A stretch of 64,000 bases of DNA from WLWS01 sp047638675 (GTDB taxonomy: Bacteria > Pseudomonadota > Gammaproteobacteria > Eutrophobiales > Eutrophobiaceae), in assembly GCA_047638675.1 (NCBI GenBank), contig JBLIML010000004.1:1-64000 (forward strand). Reading direction: 5' to 3'. A program made the position numbers and the translations under genes. The notes under the pieces were generated by a model. That model worked only from the letters and a program-made list of their open reading frames with translations. It was not told the DNA's origin and searched no databases. Positions 7,473 to 16,730 of this stretch are shown one piece after another (position 1 is the first letter of the stretch; each line of letters starts with the position of its first letter).

Positions 7473-8759
7473 TTAGCGTAAATCCATTAAACGAAAATAA
7501 ATCATACCGAGCGCGACAAGGTTGTTTCCGATCCATTGACTGCCGGGAATGCGGAAATGTCTGACATCATTGAACAAATCAAATCTTTCGAAGGTGCCGG
7601 AAATCGTCTCAGCCAATATTTCCCCGACAAGGTGGGTGACGTTTACGCCGTGACCTGAATAACCCTGTGCATAATAGATATTGTCATCCAGTCTGCCGAT
7701 GTGAGGAATACGGTTAATCACGATGCCGATTTTACCACCCCATTCATAGTCGATTTTTACCTCTTTTAGTTGAGGGTATATTTTTATCATTCTCGGCAGC
7801 ATGGTTTTTTTGATACTTAAGGGATCACGCCCGGAATAATTACAACGTCCACCAAACAACATGCGTTTATCTGCGCTTAATCTGAAGTAATCAAGCACGT
7901 AATTTGGATCACACACGGCCATATCAAGCGGGTTTATTTCATGAGCCAATTCATCCGACAAAGGCTCGGTGGCAATGATGAAGCTTCCCGCGGGAAAGAC
8001 TACGCCGCTAAGTTTTTGCTGTTCAAGTGCATGATAAGCATTGCCAGCCAGAATAACGAAATCACTTTCAACATAACCGTTTTCGGTATGCACTCTGGGT
8101 CTTTTACCGTGTTCAATTCGGGTGACAGGCGATTGTTCAAATAGGCTCGCGCCCTGCTCTACAGCGGCCTTCGCTTCACCTATACACAAGTTCAAAGGAT
8201 GCAGGTGACCATTCGCCATGTTAATCAAACCTGATCGGTATGCTGTTGTCCCCAGTACATCCGACATTTCTTCTGTGGGAACCATTCTTACTTCGTGAGG
8301 GAAATTATGCTTTTGAAATTCTTCGTATTGTTCGATTAAATCGCGTTCGTGTCGTGCTTTGATGGCGACGTCCATGTAGCCGAACTTCAGATCGCAATTG
8401 ATTTTGTATTTTTCGACACGCAGCTTCACTATTTCGTTGCCCGCCCAGCGCATTTGCCAGAGAAGGTCACTTATATTTTTATCCTGGTATTTTTGCAGGC
8501 GCGCCTCACCACTTATACCACCAATCAGCTGTCCGCCATTTCGACCGGAAGCGCCCCAGGAAACCTGATTGCTTTCCACAACACAGACCTTGTAACCACG
8601 TTCGGCCAGGTGCAAGGCTGAAGATATACCGGTAAAACCCGCACCAATGATACAAACATCCGCGCTATGTGCGCCTTCGAGTACTGGATAATCAGGAATA
8701 CTATTTGCAGTTGCTGCGTAATAGGAGCCGGTGTGGGGCTGTGGCGAATTGCTGGACAT
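7473..8759 (-). CDS. puuB: PuuB-like gamma-glutamylputrescine oxidase (FAD)
   Basis: A 428-residue DAO-family flavoenzyme, the size of E. coli PuuB (426). A Rossmann motif GAGFTG (39-44) lies in ADVCIIGAGFTGISSALHLA, followed by WGASGRNGGQL, a hallmark of PuuB/OrdL proteins. PuuB oxidises gamma-glutamyl-putrescine to the aminoaldehyde, releasing ammonia and H2O2. It is the last gene of a five-gene operon that starts with the PuuA-like ligase at 14770, 14 bp after the amidase. Other N-substituted amines are possible substrates, but the gene company favours gamma-glutamylated polyamines. Confidence 0.85.
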   Translation of the reverse strand: MSSNSPQPHTGSYYAATANSIPDYPVLEGAHSADVCIIGAGFTGISSALHLAERGYKVCVVESNQVSWGASGRNGGQLIGGISGEARLQKYQDKNISDLLWQMRWAGNEIVKLRVEKYKINCDLKFGYMDVAIKARHERDLIEQYEEFQKHNFPHEVRMVPTEEMSDVLGTTAYRSGLINMANGHLHPLNLCIGEAKAAVEQGASLFEQSPVTRIEHGKRPRVHTENGYVESDFVILAGNAYHALEQQKLSGVVFPAGSFIIATEPLSDELAHEINPLDMAVCDPNYVLDYFRLSADKRMLFGGRCNYSGRDPLSIKKTMLPRMIKIYPQLKEVKIDYEWGGKIGIVINRIPHIGRLDDNIYYAQGYSGHGVNVTHLVGEILAETISGTFERFDLFNDVRHFRIPGSQWIGNNLVALGMIYFRLMDLR

Positions 8760-8773
8760 AAGGTGATTACTCG

Positions 8774-10183
8774 TTAAAGACTGGGATGGTTATCTTGCCA
8801 TTTCAAATGTGTTTGCAGGTTTGCGCCGATTTGTAAAACGGTTAAATCATCATAAGTTCGGCCAACTATTTGAATGCCGGTGGGCACGCCGTTTTCGGCT
8901 TTGCCGGAAGGCACCGATAATACGGGGCATCGACCAAGCATATTAAATGGCCAGGTCATGCACTCATCAAGAATCAGTTTAAATGCCTGAGGTTTGCCTT
9001 CTGCTGGCCAGCCGCTCGTTGCTATGCTCGGGCAAATCAGGGCTTCAAAATCATCGAGAATATCGCCAAGGTCCTTATACATTTCACCTGCCGCGCTGAT
9101 TGATTGAAGATATTCTTCCGTGCTTGTGGCGAGACCCATTTCCGCCCATTCAATACTGTAATCATCCATTTTTTCTTTTCCCTGAGAAAAGCGTTTGGCA
9201 ATATCCCTGCCGGTGCGAAAACCAAGATGCGCTTTTGCAGCATTGCCCACCGTCACTTTCCAGGGAATATCGACTTCCTCAACTGTTGCGCCCAGATCTC
9301 TCAATGCCTGACAGGCTGTGTTCATGTTATTGCGCACAACTGGCGCTACATTAAAAAACCCGAGGTCAAAGGAACAGGCGATCCGCATGTCCTTGATCTT
9401 ATCGAAGCGACTGGGTACTTCGAGTTTTGGTCGGAGACTGGCTATGTCGTGAGGGTGAGGTCCATTGATCACCTGAAACATCAGCGCGCAATCTTCGACT
9501 GTTCGCGCCATGGGTCCGTTATGGTTATAGCTATCGAGGGCGTAATAAGCCTCACCCTCCGGTACCCGGCCGTAACTTGGTTTTAAACCCACAAGGCCAC
9601 ACAAACTTGCCGGGACTCTGATTGAACCGGCAATATCAGAACCGCTTGCCAGAGTACTTGTGCCAGCAGCGAGCGATGCACCGGCGCCACCTGAGGACCC
9701 GCCGGGACTGTAGTCGAGATTCCATGGATTACGCGTTATGCCATGCAAACGATTACGGGTAAATACGGCGCTGGAAAATTCCGGGACATTGCTGCGCGCA
9801 TGTATGACAGCTCCGGCATCAATCAGTCTTGTTACTAAAGGATGGTCACTCTCATCAATATTGTCTTTGAATAACAAAGAACCTTGCGTCGTATTTTCCC
9901 CGCGCATGTTTGTTTCATCTTTAAGGGCGACACTTATTCCCGTCAGAGGTCCCAGCTTATCCGGCGATTTCAGGTAGGCAAGTTCAGCCTGTTTGGCCAG
10001 GGCTCTCGCTATTTCGAAGCGCTCGTAGGAGAAGGCATTTATTTTGGGTTCAACAATTTCCGCTCTGGCAATTTGTGCATCCAGCAGCTCAAGTGGTGAG
10101 AGAGACTTAGTTTTGAACAGCGTTATTGCTTCAGTGGCGCTTAAATAGCAAAGCTCGTCGTTTTTACTGACAGTCGATTGCAT
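8774..10183 (-). CDS. amidase-signature family hydrolase
   Basis: A 469-residue amidase-signature enzyme. The Ser-cisSer-Lys triad is complete: Lys88 (SVALKDE), Ser163 (GGSSGG) and Ser187 (DIAGSIRVPA), with the 75- and 24-residue spacings seen in fatty acid amide hydrolase. The family cleaves many amides and substrate cannot be read from sequence. It lies between the AOR and PuuB-like genes of the PuuA operon. E. coli uses PuuD, a class I glutamine-amidotransferase-like hydrolase, for gamma-glutamyl-GABA; no such gene is in this operon, so this amidase may take that step. That assignment is inference. Confidence 0.85.
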   Translation of the reverse strand: MQSTVSKNDELCYLSATEAITLFKTKSLSPLELLDAQIARAEIVEPKINAFSYERFEIARALAKQAELAYLKSPDKLGPLTGISVALKDETNMRGENTTQGSLLFKDNIDESDHPLVTRLIDAGAVIHARSNVPEFSSAVFTRNRLHGITRNPWNLDYSPGGSSGGAGASLAAGTSTLASGSDIAGSIRVPASLCGLVGLKPSYGRVPEGEAYYALDSYNHNGPMARTVEDCALMFQVINGPHPHDIASLRPKLEVPSRFDKIKDMRIACSFDLGFFNVAPVVRNNMNTACQALRDLGATVEEVDIPWKVTVGNAAKAHLGFRTGRDIAKRFSQGKEKMDDYSIEWAEMGLATSTEEYLQSISAAGEMYKDLGDILDDFEALICPSIATSGWPAEGKPQAFKLILDECMTWPFNMLGRCPVLSVPSGKAENGVPTGIQIVGRTYDDLTVLQIGANLQTHLKWQDNHPSL

Positions 10184-10200
10184 AAGGTCTTGCTTTCGAC

Positions 10201-12030
10201 TTATTTGGAAAGCGACAGACGCTCGAGAGTAGCCGTTAATGGCACACCGTTCTCATCCCAACCTCGCAATTTATAATAGTCAGGCAACATTTCATCTAGA
10301 CGACATACCAGTCCTTTTGCTGACCCGCTAGTTGCCGGTTCATTAAGAATTCTGGGAGGCAAAGAATCGTCCTTAATGGTGAGATGGGCGATCAGGTTAA
10401 ATTGCTTCTCCAGATTCCATATGCGTTCGCCGGTTTCCAGCAAACGTTCTAGATCCCAATTGCCTTCACATGCCATGTTAATTTGCCCGGCGAAAAGCTC
10501 CTCTGACATTCCTGCGTCCCCGGGGAAAAGGCATAAGCCGCTGGAGTCAACAGCGGCGATATAATCTTGAGAGTCTTTTACCACCTGCGCTTTGTTATCA
10601 GGTTCTGTTGTTTCGAAATCATCTTCGTAGGGACTGGCGCGTAAGTGACAGGCGCCGCGATTACTGGTCGCATAGGCCAGACCCATGCCCTGCATACTGC
10701 GCCCATCATAGGCCGCGAATTCCTGGCCTTTTACTGACATGGAAAGTTCAGGGTGCCCGTATTTTTCACACAGTCGGCGAGATCCCTTACCAATATCGAT
10801 ACCAAATCCTTCTGCCCTGGCAGTCGCTTCTGTCATCGCACATAAGGCTTCGGCAGAACCAAAATTCAGTTCAATACCACCTGTATCTTTTACAGTTATA
10901 GCACCAATGTCATATAATTCCATTGCCGCCGCGATAGAACCGCCGAGTGAAATCGGATCCATTCCATACTCGTTACACAGAAAACCGCAGTAAGTTGCCG
11001 CATCTATATCCGCAACGCCCACCGCCGAGCCAAGTGCAAAGGCAGTTTCGTACTCAAGCCCACCTGAGGCACCATGGTATTGCGGTTTGTCTTTTACGGA
11101 AAAGTGTTCAGGGTCTATGTGACATATACGCCCACATGCAATAGTGCAGCCGAAGCAGGCACTGTTTGTTATCAGGTTCGTATGCTCGTGCGCATTCGGA
11201 GAGTGCATCGCTTCAACATTTATTTTATCTGCGCCCTCAAACTGGACTTCTCGAAAATTACGCGTGGGTAGTGTGCCAAAGGTGTTGGTGATATCCATCA
11301 TTGAAAGCGTTCCTTCGCGAGTTAAGGCGGCTCGATCGTCACTTTTCTGCATAACAGCTTTGACTTCATTCGTTATTCGCATAAACCCGGCTGGGTCTGA
11401 AACAGTGACACCTCGATAACCTCTTACCGCGATCGCTTTCAGGTTTTTTGATCCCATTACGGCTCCCACACCCGAACGTCCGGCTGCCCTGTGCATATCG
11501 TTGACGATGCAGGCAAAGCGGCAGGTATTCTCACCGGCAGGTCCGATGGAGGCGATGCGAATCAGTGGGTCCTGGTGAATGGTTTTAATAAGGGGCTCTG
11601 TTGCCCACACTGTTTTTCCCCAGAGGTGATCAGCAGCTAATAACTCCACATGATCGTTTTCGATATAGAGATAAACAGGGTTAAGCGCTTTTCCTTCGAT
11701 GATGACCAGGTCGTAGCCGGCCATTTTTAATTCTGCGCCAAATTGGCCGCCGGAGTTTGAGCAGGCGATGGCTCCTGTTAGCGCACCTTTTGTAATAACA
11801 GAATAACGGCCGCCCGTTGATGCCATTGTCCCGGTCAGGGGACCCGTAGCGAAGATAAGTTTGTTCTCTGCTGACAAAGGATCGACGGCGGGATCGATTT
11901 CTTCAAATAGATATTTTGTCCCCAGACCCCTTTGGCCCAGATAGGACATTGCCCACTCCATATTGAGTGGCTCGGTAACACATTCGAGGGAGGCGAGATT
12001 AACTCGCAGTAATTGACGTTGCCAGGCCAT
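10201..12030 (-). CDS. aldehyde:ferredoxin oxidoreductase (W/Mo pterin)
   Basis: A 609-residue AOR-family enzyme oxidising aldehydes to acids with a tungsto- or molybdo-bispyranopterin and a 4Fe-4S cluster. N-terminal domain markers include the SYLGQRGLG region, ATGPLTGT and GGRYSVITKG. Cluster ligands are Cys292, Cys295 and Cys299 (CFGCTIAC) and Cys500 (SSGLCLF), at nearly the numbers of the archaeal enzyme (288, 291, 295, 494). A further Cys303 follows. Lengths agree (about 605). Such enzymes are best known from anaerobes. Its place in a PuuA/PuuB operon that lacks PuuC suggests it oxidises an aminoaldehyde from putrescine. No dedicated ferredoxin gene is adjacent. Confidence 0.9.
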   Translation of the reverse strand: MAWQRQLLRVNLASLECVTEPLNMEWAMSYLGQRGLGTKYLFEEIDPAVDPLSAENKLIFATGPLTGTMASTGGRYSVITKGALTGAIACSNSGGQFGAELKMAGYDLVIIEGKALNPVYLYIENDHVELLAADHLWGKTVWATEPLIKTIHQDPLIRIASIGPAGENTCRFACIVNDMHRAAGRSGVGAVMGSKNLKAIAVRGYRGVTVSDPAGFMRITNEVKAVMQKSDDRAALTREGTLSMMDITNTFGTLPTRNFREVQFEGADKINVEAMHSPNAHEHTNLITNSACFGCTIACGRICHIDPEHFSVKDKPQYHGASGGLEYETAFALGSAVGVADIDAATYCGFLCNEYGMDPISLGGSIAAAMELYDIGAITVKDTGGIELNFGSAEALCAMTEATARAEGFGIDIGKGSRRLCEKYGHPELSMSVKGQEFAAYDGRSMQGMGLAYATSNRGACHLRASPYEDDFETTEPDNKAQVVKDSQDYIAAVDSSGLCLFPGDAGMSEELFAGQINMACEGNWDLERLLETGERIWNLEKQFNLIAHLTIKDDSLPPRILNEPATSGSAKGLVCRLDEMLPDYYKLRGWDENGVPLTATLERLSLSK

Positions 12031-12044
12031 ATAGTCGTAGGAGA

Positions 12045-13430
12045 TTAATTACTTTGAGAAATGCCGAGTTCCTTCGCTGTCAAATCAAGACATTTATGAG
12101 CAAGCTCAATCAATTCATCTATATTTTCTTTTGTCATGGTCAGTGGCGGTGAAATGATCATGGTCTCTCCAACAGCTCTCATTACCAGGCCATTATCGAA
12201 GCAAAAATCACGACACATCTGTCCTACATTATCAGCGGATTCAAAAAATTCGCGACTGGCCTTATCCTTTACTATCTCAAGAGCACCAATAAAACCAATG
12301 CCTCTTGCCTCACCAACCAGGGGATGATCTGCCAATTCCTTCCAGCGTTTTTGTAAGTAGGGGCCTGTATTTTTTGCTACATTTTCAATGATTTTTTCAT
12401 CGCGCAAGATATTGACGTTGGCGAGCGCGACAGCGCAGGCTGCGGGATGACCGGAGTAGGTAAAACCATGGGCGAACTCTTCCCCTTCAGATATGAGCAA
12501 ATCCGCAACGCGATCGCCGACCATGACGCCGCCAATGGGCAGGTAACCCGATGAGAGACCTTTGGCGATGGGAGTAAGATCGGGTTTTATTTGAAAGTAA
12601 TCCGATCCAAACCAGGTGCCGAGTCGACCAAAGCCGCAGATAACTTCATCTGCTATTAGTAAAATGTCGTACTCGTTACAGATGCGTTGTATTTCCGGCC
12701 AATAGGTATCAGGAGGAATGATGACGCCACCAGCCCCCTGGACAGGCTCGGCTATAAAGGCCGCGACCTGGTCTGCGCCGAGGCTAAGAATTTTTTCTTC
12801 GAGTAAACGTGCGGTTTTAAGTCCGAATTCCTCCGGCGATAAATCACCGCCATCACGATACCAGTAGGGAGGCGCGATATGTGTGATCCCGGGAATGGGC
12901 AAGTGCCCCTGTTCATGAACGGCCTTAAATCCACCCAGGCTGGCAGCGGCGATCGTACTGCCGTGATAAGCATCAAAACGACTGATGATCATTTTTCTAT
13001 CAGGCTTGCCCGCGAGATCCCAGTAACGTCGCACTAATCTGATTACCGTATCATTTGCTTCCGATCCGGAATTTGTGAAAAAAACGCGATTCAAATGCGG
13101 GGGAGTCACCTCGGTGAGCAGCTTTGATAGTTCAATGGCAGGTGGGTGCGATGACTGAAAAAAACTATTGTAAAAAGGCAATTCAAGAAGTTGTTTATAG
13201 GCCGCATCAGCAAGTTCTTTTCTGCCATAACCAATATTCACGCACCACAAACCAGCCATGGCATCGAGCAGCCGTTTACCCTCAGAGTCCCATATGTAAA
13301 CGCCATCGGCACGCGTGATTACCCGACAGCCTTTTTCCCCCAAAGCTCTGGTGTCTGTAAAAGGGTGTAAATGATGATCACGGTCAAATGCCTGCCAACT
13401 TGCTGTATCTTTTGCCGTCGCGGTATTCAT
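12045..13430 (-). CDS. spuC: class III aminotransferase, putrescine/polyamine:pyruvate (SpuC-like)
   Basis: A 461-residue PLP enzyme of fold type I, class III. PLP lysine is Lys290 in TPIAKGLSSGYLPIGG, cofactor Asp261 in IADEVICGFGRLGTW, and the phosphate-binding TNSGSEANDT is at 119-128. Length and the start region (WQAFDRDHHLHPFTD) resemble Pseudomonas SpuC, which transaminates putrescine with pyruvate to 4-aminobutyraldehyde. It is the second gene of the PuuA-led operon (5 bp after puuA, 14 bp before the AOR). This gives the operon two entry points to aminoaldehydes, gamma-glutamylation plus oxidation and direct transamination. Confidence 0.87.
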   Translation of the reverse strand: MNTATAKDTASWQAFDRDHHLHPFTDTRALGEKGCRVITRADGVYIWDSEGKRLLDAMAGLWCVNIGYGRKELADAAYKQLLELPFYNSFFQSSHPPAIELSKLLTEVTPPHLNRVFFTNSGSEANDTVIRLVRRYWDLAGKPDRKMIISRFDAYHGSTIAAASLGGFKAVHEQGHLPIPGITHIAPPYWYRDGGDLSPEEFGLKTARLLEEKILSLGADQVAAFIAEPVQGAGGVIIPPDTYWPEIQRICNEYDILLIADEVICGFGRLGTWFGSDYFQIKPDLTPIAKGLSSGYLPIGGVMVGDRVADLLISEGEEFAHGFTYSGHPAACAVALANVNILRDEKIIENVAKNTGPYLQKRWKELADHPLVGEARGIGFIGALEIVKDKASREFFESADNVGQMCRDFCFDNGLVMRAVGETMIISPPLTMTKENIDELIELAHKCLDLTAKELGISQSN

Positions 13431-13435
13431 GAGCC

Positions 13436-14770
13436 TTATACCTTCAATAATAAATGTTCACGTTCCCATGAACTAATCACCTGGGAAAATGTTTCATATT
13501 CTAACTCCCTTACTGCCGTGTAGAGTTTGACGAACTTGTCACCGAGGATATTTCGAAGTGGTTTACAATTTAGAAGAAGGTCAATTGACGAGTGCAGATC
13601 TCTCGGCAGTGAAATATCATTTTCATAAGCGCTGCCCTCAAGCGGTTTCGTGGGCACCAGTTTCTCCTGCATCCCCAGATATCCGGACGCCAACGATGCC
13701 GCTATTGCAAGGTAGGGGTTAGTATCGGCACCCGCTATCCTGTTTTCGACGCGTGTATTCTCGGCAGTTGATATTGGAATACGCAGGCCGACGGTTCGAT
13801 TATCAAATGCCCAATCTACATTAATAGGTGCCGAATTGTGTGGGGCGATGCGCCTGTAAGAATTAACATTAGGCGCAAATATCGACATGGCTGCCGGGAT
13901 ATAGGTTTGCTGACCGGCAATGTAATTTCTAAAAACGTTATTGGGCTTACCTGACTTATTGATAAAAATATTTTTACCTGTTTTCCGACTGACAATACTT
14001 TGGTGTAAATGCGTTGAGCTGCCGGGTTCATCTTGATGTGGCTTGGCCATAAAAGTTGCATACATGCCATGTTTGAAAGCGGCTTCACGAACAGTTCGCT
14101 TAAATATGAACACCTGATCCGCGAGATTCAGGGCATCACCATGTTTAAAGTTAACTTCGAGCTGAGCAATGCCATCTTCGTGAGAGAGTGTTTCGAGATC
14201 AAGTCCCTGTATTTCAGAGAAACCATAAATATCTTCAACAACACCTTCAAATTCATTCAGCGCATCGAGACTAAGGGTTTGTCTCGATTTTTCCTGTCGC
14301 CCGGATCGACCCACAGGTGGTTCGAGTGGCTGGTTTGCGTCTGTATTAACTTTGACCAGGTAGAATTCAATTTCAGGTGCAATGACGGGTCTCCATCCTT
14401 TTCTTTTATATAATTCCAGCACATGTTTTAGCACATAACGGGGAGCAGTTTGGATGGGGCTTCCATCAAGACTATAACAATTATGGATAATTTGAGCCGT
14501 GGGTTCCGAGGCCCAGGGGACTTTGCGAAGTGATTCGAGGACGGGTCTGGCTTCCATATCAATGTCAGTAGGGTTTATGTCATCGACGTAATCTGTGTAT
14601 TCACCACTAATTGTTTGTGTGAACATAGCTTCCGGAATACGGACACCGTTATCTTCCAGGTAGCGATCCGCGGGCACAATTTTTCCTCGCGCAGTTCCGG
14701 CGAAATCGGGAATTATCGCTTCCACTTCTTCAATTCGGTTTTCTTCAAACCACTGTTTGATAAGAGTCAT
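13436..14770 (-). CDS. puuA: gamma-glutamylputrescine synthetase-like (GS family)
   Basis: A 444-residue glutamine-synthetase-fold ligase. PEIEFYLVK (first metal-binding strand), QLEVNFKHGDAL, FMAKPHQDEPGSSTHLHQS and RRIAPHNSAP with the downstream ENRIAGADTNPYLAIA are the GS active-site blocks. It resembles PuuA/SpuI, which ligate glutamate to putrescine or other polyamines with ATP. As first gene of the operon it defines the pathway. A long 501-bp leader precedes it, with a TetR-type operator about 290 bp upstream. Specificity between putrescine, spermidine and other amines cannot be read by eye. Confidence 0.85.
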   Translation of the reverse strand: MTLIKQWFEENRIEEVEAIIPDFAGTARGKIVPADRYLEDNGVRIPEAMFTQTISGEYTDYVDDINPTDIDMEARPVLESLRKVPWASEPTAQIIHNCYSLDGSPIQTAPRYVLKHVLELYKRKGWRPVIAPEIEFYLVKVNTDANQPLEPPVGRSGRQEKSRQTLSLDALNEFEGVVEDIYGFSEIQGLDLETLSHEDGIAQLEVNFKHGDALNLADQVFIFKRTVREAAFKHGMYATFMAKPHQDEPGSSTHLHQSIVSRKTGKNIFINKSGKPNNVFRNYIAGQQTYIPAAMSIFAPNVNSYRRIAPHNSAPINVDWAFDNRTVGLRIPISTAENTRVENRIAGADTNPYLAIAASLASGYLGMQEKLVPTKPLEGSAYENDISLPRDLHSSIDLLLNCKPLRNILGDKFVKLYTAVRELEYETFSQVISSWEREHLLLKV

Positions 14771-15271
14771 TTTCTTTGGCTACTATTGGTGATAAATATT
14801 TTTCTTAGTCCACAATTTTGAAAATTCATTGGATTAAGCGTGTATTAAAGCTAGTGATAATAGCGACAGCCCAAGGAGCAGGAAGTTGCCTGAAAGCTTT
14901 AAAGGTAATGTCGAAAGGTCAAAACTGCTTCACAGTAAAGCATCGTCCAGCCCTTGTGCTAATAATTTAAGCGCCAGGGTGCTGTGGAGCTGTTAAGCCT
15001 TCGGTACTCCAGTATCTTAATTCAAGTGTTGTGTAAAACACAAGCGCTAAGGGACAGAATTATGAATGAGGGTTCATTCATTAATAATTATTAACTAATT
15101 GATATAAATATAAAATATATTATTACCTTATGTCTCTATTTCTTTAAAAATCATCAGAAAATTAAAATTTGAAGTTGTATATGCACAACGAATACGATAT
15201 TAATCCGCCATTACTGGAGAATTTTAGTATCCTCCCATTTTTCACGACAAGTTCTCATTGGTGCTTACGTA
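14771..15271. promoter_or_regulatory. divergent control region of the PuuA operon and the AspH-like gene
   Basis: No gene is visible. The region holds the TetR-type operator at 15062-15081, a small stem TTGTGT-AAA-ACACAA at 15029-15043 and very AT-rich DNA at 15082-15170. On the minus strand, facing puuA, CCGAAGG (14999-15005) and TCAGGCAA (14886-14893) recall the two conserved boxes of glycine riboswitches. Their 106-nt separation and the lack of a matching P1 stem make that doubtful. Confidence 0.45.
15062..15081. promoter_or_regulatory. TetR/BetI-type operator, copy 1
   Basis: A perfect palindrome ATGAATGA-GGGT-TCATTCAT (8-bp arms, 4-bp spacer). The same arms and spacing form the core of the palindrome at 21812-21839 in the tetR promoter. 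It lies about 290 bp before puuA (minus) and 190 bp before the AspH-like gene (plus), so the TetR regulator of this window probably controls one or both. Confidence 0.7.
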
Positions 15272-15838
15272 ATGGATATAGCTGAACCGTTAAAGATACT
15301 GGGTAAGGTTGACATCGCCGAACTGCAAAGCCGGATCCTCTCTCTGGATGATGAGGCCTGGCTTGAGCAGGACTATCGACAAAAAGAATATGATGTACAC
15401 CGTTACACGGAATCGGTGGTTCTCATATTTACCGATGGCTCTGGTTGGCCAGATATAGAAGTGAGCAAGCAGCCCGGTTGGGACAAGTTGGCCGATGTCG
15501 CCGTGCCGGTTATGCACAATATAGTGGAAAACTTTTATCCCGCTGGCGGTACTATCATCCGCGCAATGGCGGCCAAACTGCTTCCTGATGGAAAAATAAA
15601 ACCACACCGGGATTCACATCCTTCCTTTCACCATGGCCACAGAATTCATGTTCCAATCACAACAAATTCCAGAGTAAGGTTCATGATAGACGGGCGACCC
15701 TATAAATTTGAAGTGGGTCAGGCCTATGAAATAAATAATCAAAAAACGCACAGTGTGATGAATAAGGGAAAAGAAGGGAGAATTACCTTTATTTTTGACT
15801 ATGTCCCACCCAACTTAATTGATCGCTCTGGCCAATAA
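15272..15838 (+). CDS. AspH-like 2-oxoglutarate/Fe(II) oxygenase
   Basis: A 188-residue protein of the aspartyl/asparaginyl beta-hydroxylase fold. Iron ligands His112 and His160 are in KIKPHRDSH and KTHSVMN, with HRIHVPITT on the following strand and Arg170 (GRITFIFDY) as the 2-oxoglutarate anchor. The first 90 residues carry the WLEQDYRQKEYDVH-type lead-in of small bacterial AspH-like proteins. The substrate, protein side chain or small molecule, is unknown. It is a single gene between the PuuA operon and the convergent potI, downstream of the operator at 15062. Confidence 0.8.
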   Translation: MDIAEPLKILGKVDIAELQSRILSLDDEAWLEQDYRQKEYDVHRYTESVVLIFTDGSGWPDIEVSKQPGWDKLADVAVPVMHNIVENFYPAGGTIIRAMAAKLLPDGKIKPHRDSHPSFHHGHRIHVPITTNSRVRFMIDGRPYKFEVGQAYEINNQKTHSVMNKGKEGRITFIFDYVPPNLIDRSGQ

Positions 15839-15887
15839 GTAAATCCACATTTAGCATGAATGGTGTATTGATGCAGTTCATTGAAAT

Positions 15888-16730
15888 CTAGGATCCGGCT
15901 CTAACAATAAGTTGCTCGTCTGTTTTTCGTTGTTTTTCCTGTCGTATCAATAGCCAACCTGCAAGCGCGACGCCAATGCTTACGATAGTAATAATGAGAG
16001 TGGCCAGGGCGTTTATGTCCGGTGTTACGCCGAGTCGGATCTTGGAATAGATCCACATTGGTAGCGTACTGGCGCCCGGTCCGGAAACGAAGCTGGCAAT
16101 AATAAGATCATCGAGAGACAGGGTGAACGCCAGTAGCCAGCCGGATAACATTGCGGGAAAGATCAAAGGTAAGGTAATGTCCAGCGTTACGCGAAACGGT
16201 CTGCCGCCCAGGTCCATCGCGGCTTCTTCCAGTGACTGATCCATCGAGATTAATCGTGATTGGACAATGACAGCGACATAAGCCATTGAGAAAGTGATGT
16301 GTCCAATCATGATGGTGGTTGCGCCTCGTTCACCGGGCCAACCCGTTAAATCCTGCATAGTGACAAACAACAAAAGCAAAGATAGCCCTGTGATAACTTC
16401 CGGCATCGCCAACGGTGCTGCAATCATCCCGGTAAAAAGCAATCTGCCACGGAAACGGCCCATTCGAGTCAGCGCAAGGCCCGCCAGTGTCCCCATAAGG
16501 GTAGCAAAGGTAGCGCTAATAAGGGCGATACGAAGACTGAGTAAAGTCGCTTCGATTATTTGTCTGTTTTCCAATAAAGCCAGGTACCAACGAAATGAAA
16601 AGCCGCCCCACACAGATACAATTCTTGAATCATTAAAGGAGTAAACCATTACCAGAATAATGGGTACATAAAGGAAGGCATAACCAAAGCAAAGCACAGT
16701 GATCAAAAAGCTTGATCGCTTGCTATTCAT
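15888..16730 (-). CDS. potI: putrescine ABC transporter permease PotI
   Basis: Inner-membrane permease of the PotFGHI putrescine importer, 280 residues from the ATG at 16730. That start overlaps the potH stop by 4 bp (ATGA) and gives the usual PotI N-terminus with the first membrane helix FLITVLCFGYAFLYVPIILV. A longer frame to 16832 would run through potH and is not credible. The EAA loop is visible as EEAAMDLGGRPFRVTLDITLPLIFPA. About six membrane segments are expected. It is the last gene of the operon tetR-acyl-CoA dehydrogenase-potFGHI. Confidence 0.9.
   Translation of the reverse strand: MNSKRSSFLITVLCFGYAFLYVPIILVMVYSFNDSRIVSVWGGFSFRWYLALLENRQIIEATLLSLRIALISATFATLMGTLAGLALTRMGRFRGRLLFTGMIAAPLAMPEVITGLSLLLLFVTMQDLTGWPGERGATTIMIGHITFSMAYVAVIVQSRLISMDQSLEEAAMDLGGRPFRVTLDITLPLIFPAMLSGWLLAFTLSLDDLIIASFVSGPGASTLPMWIYSKIRLGVTPDINALATLIITIVSIGVALAGWLLIRQEKQRKTDEQLIVRAGS

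Noticed and set aside
15029..15043. TTGTGT-AAA-ACACAA stem as a terminator
   Set aside because: Short, AT-rich and without a T tract, in a divergent promoter region where a terminator is not expected.
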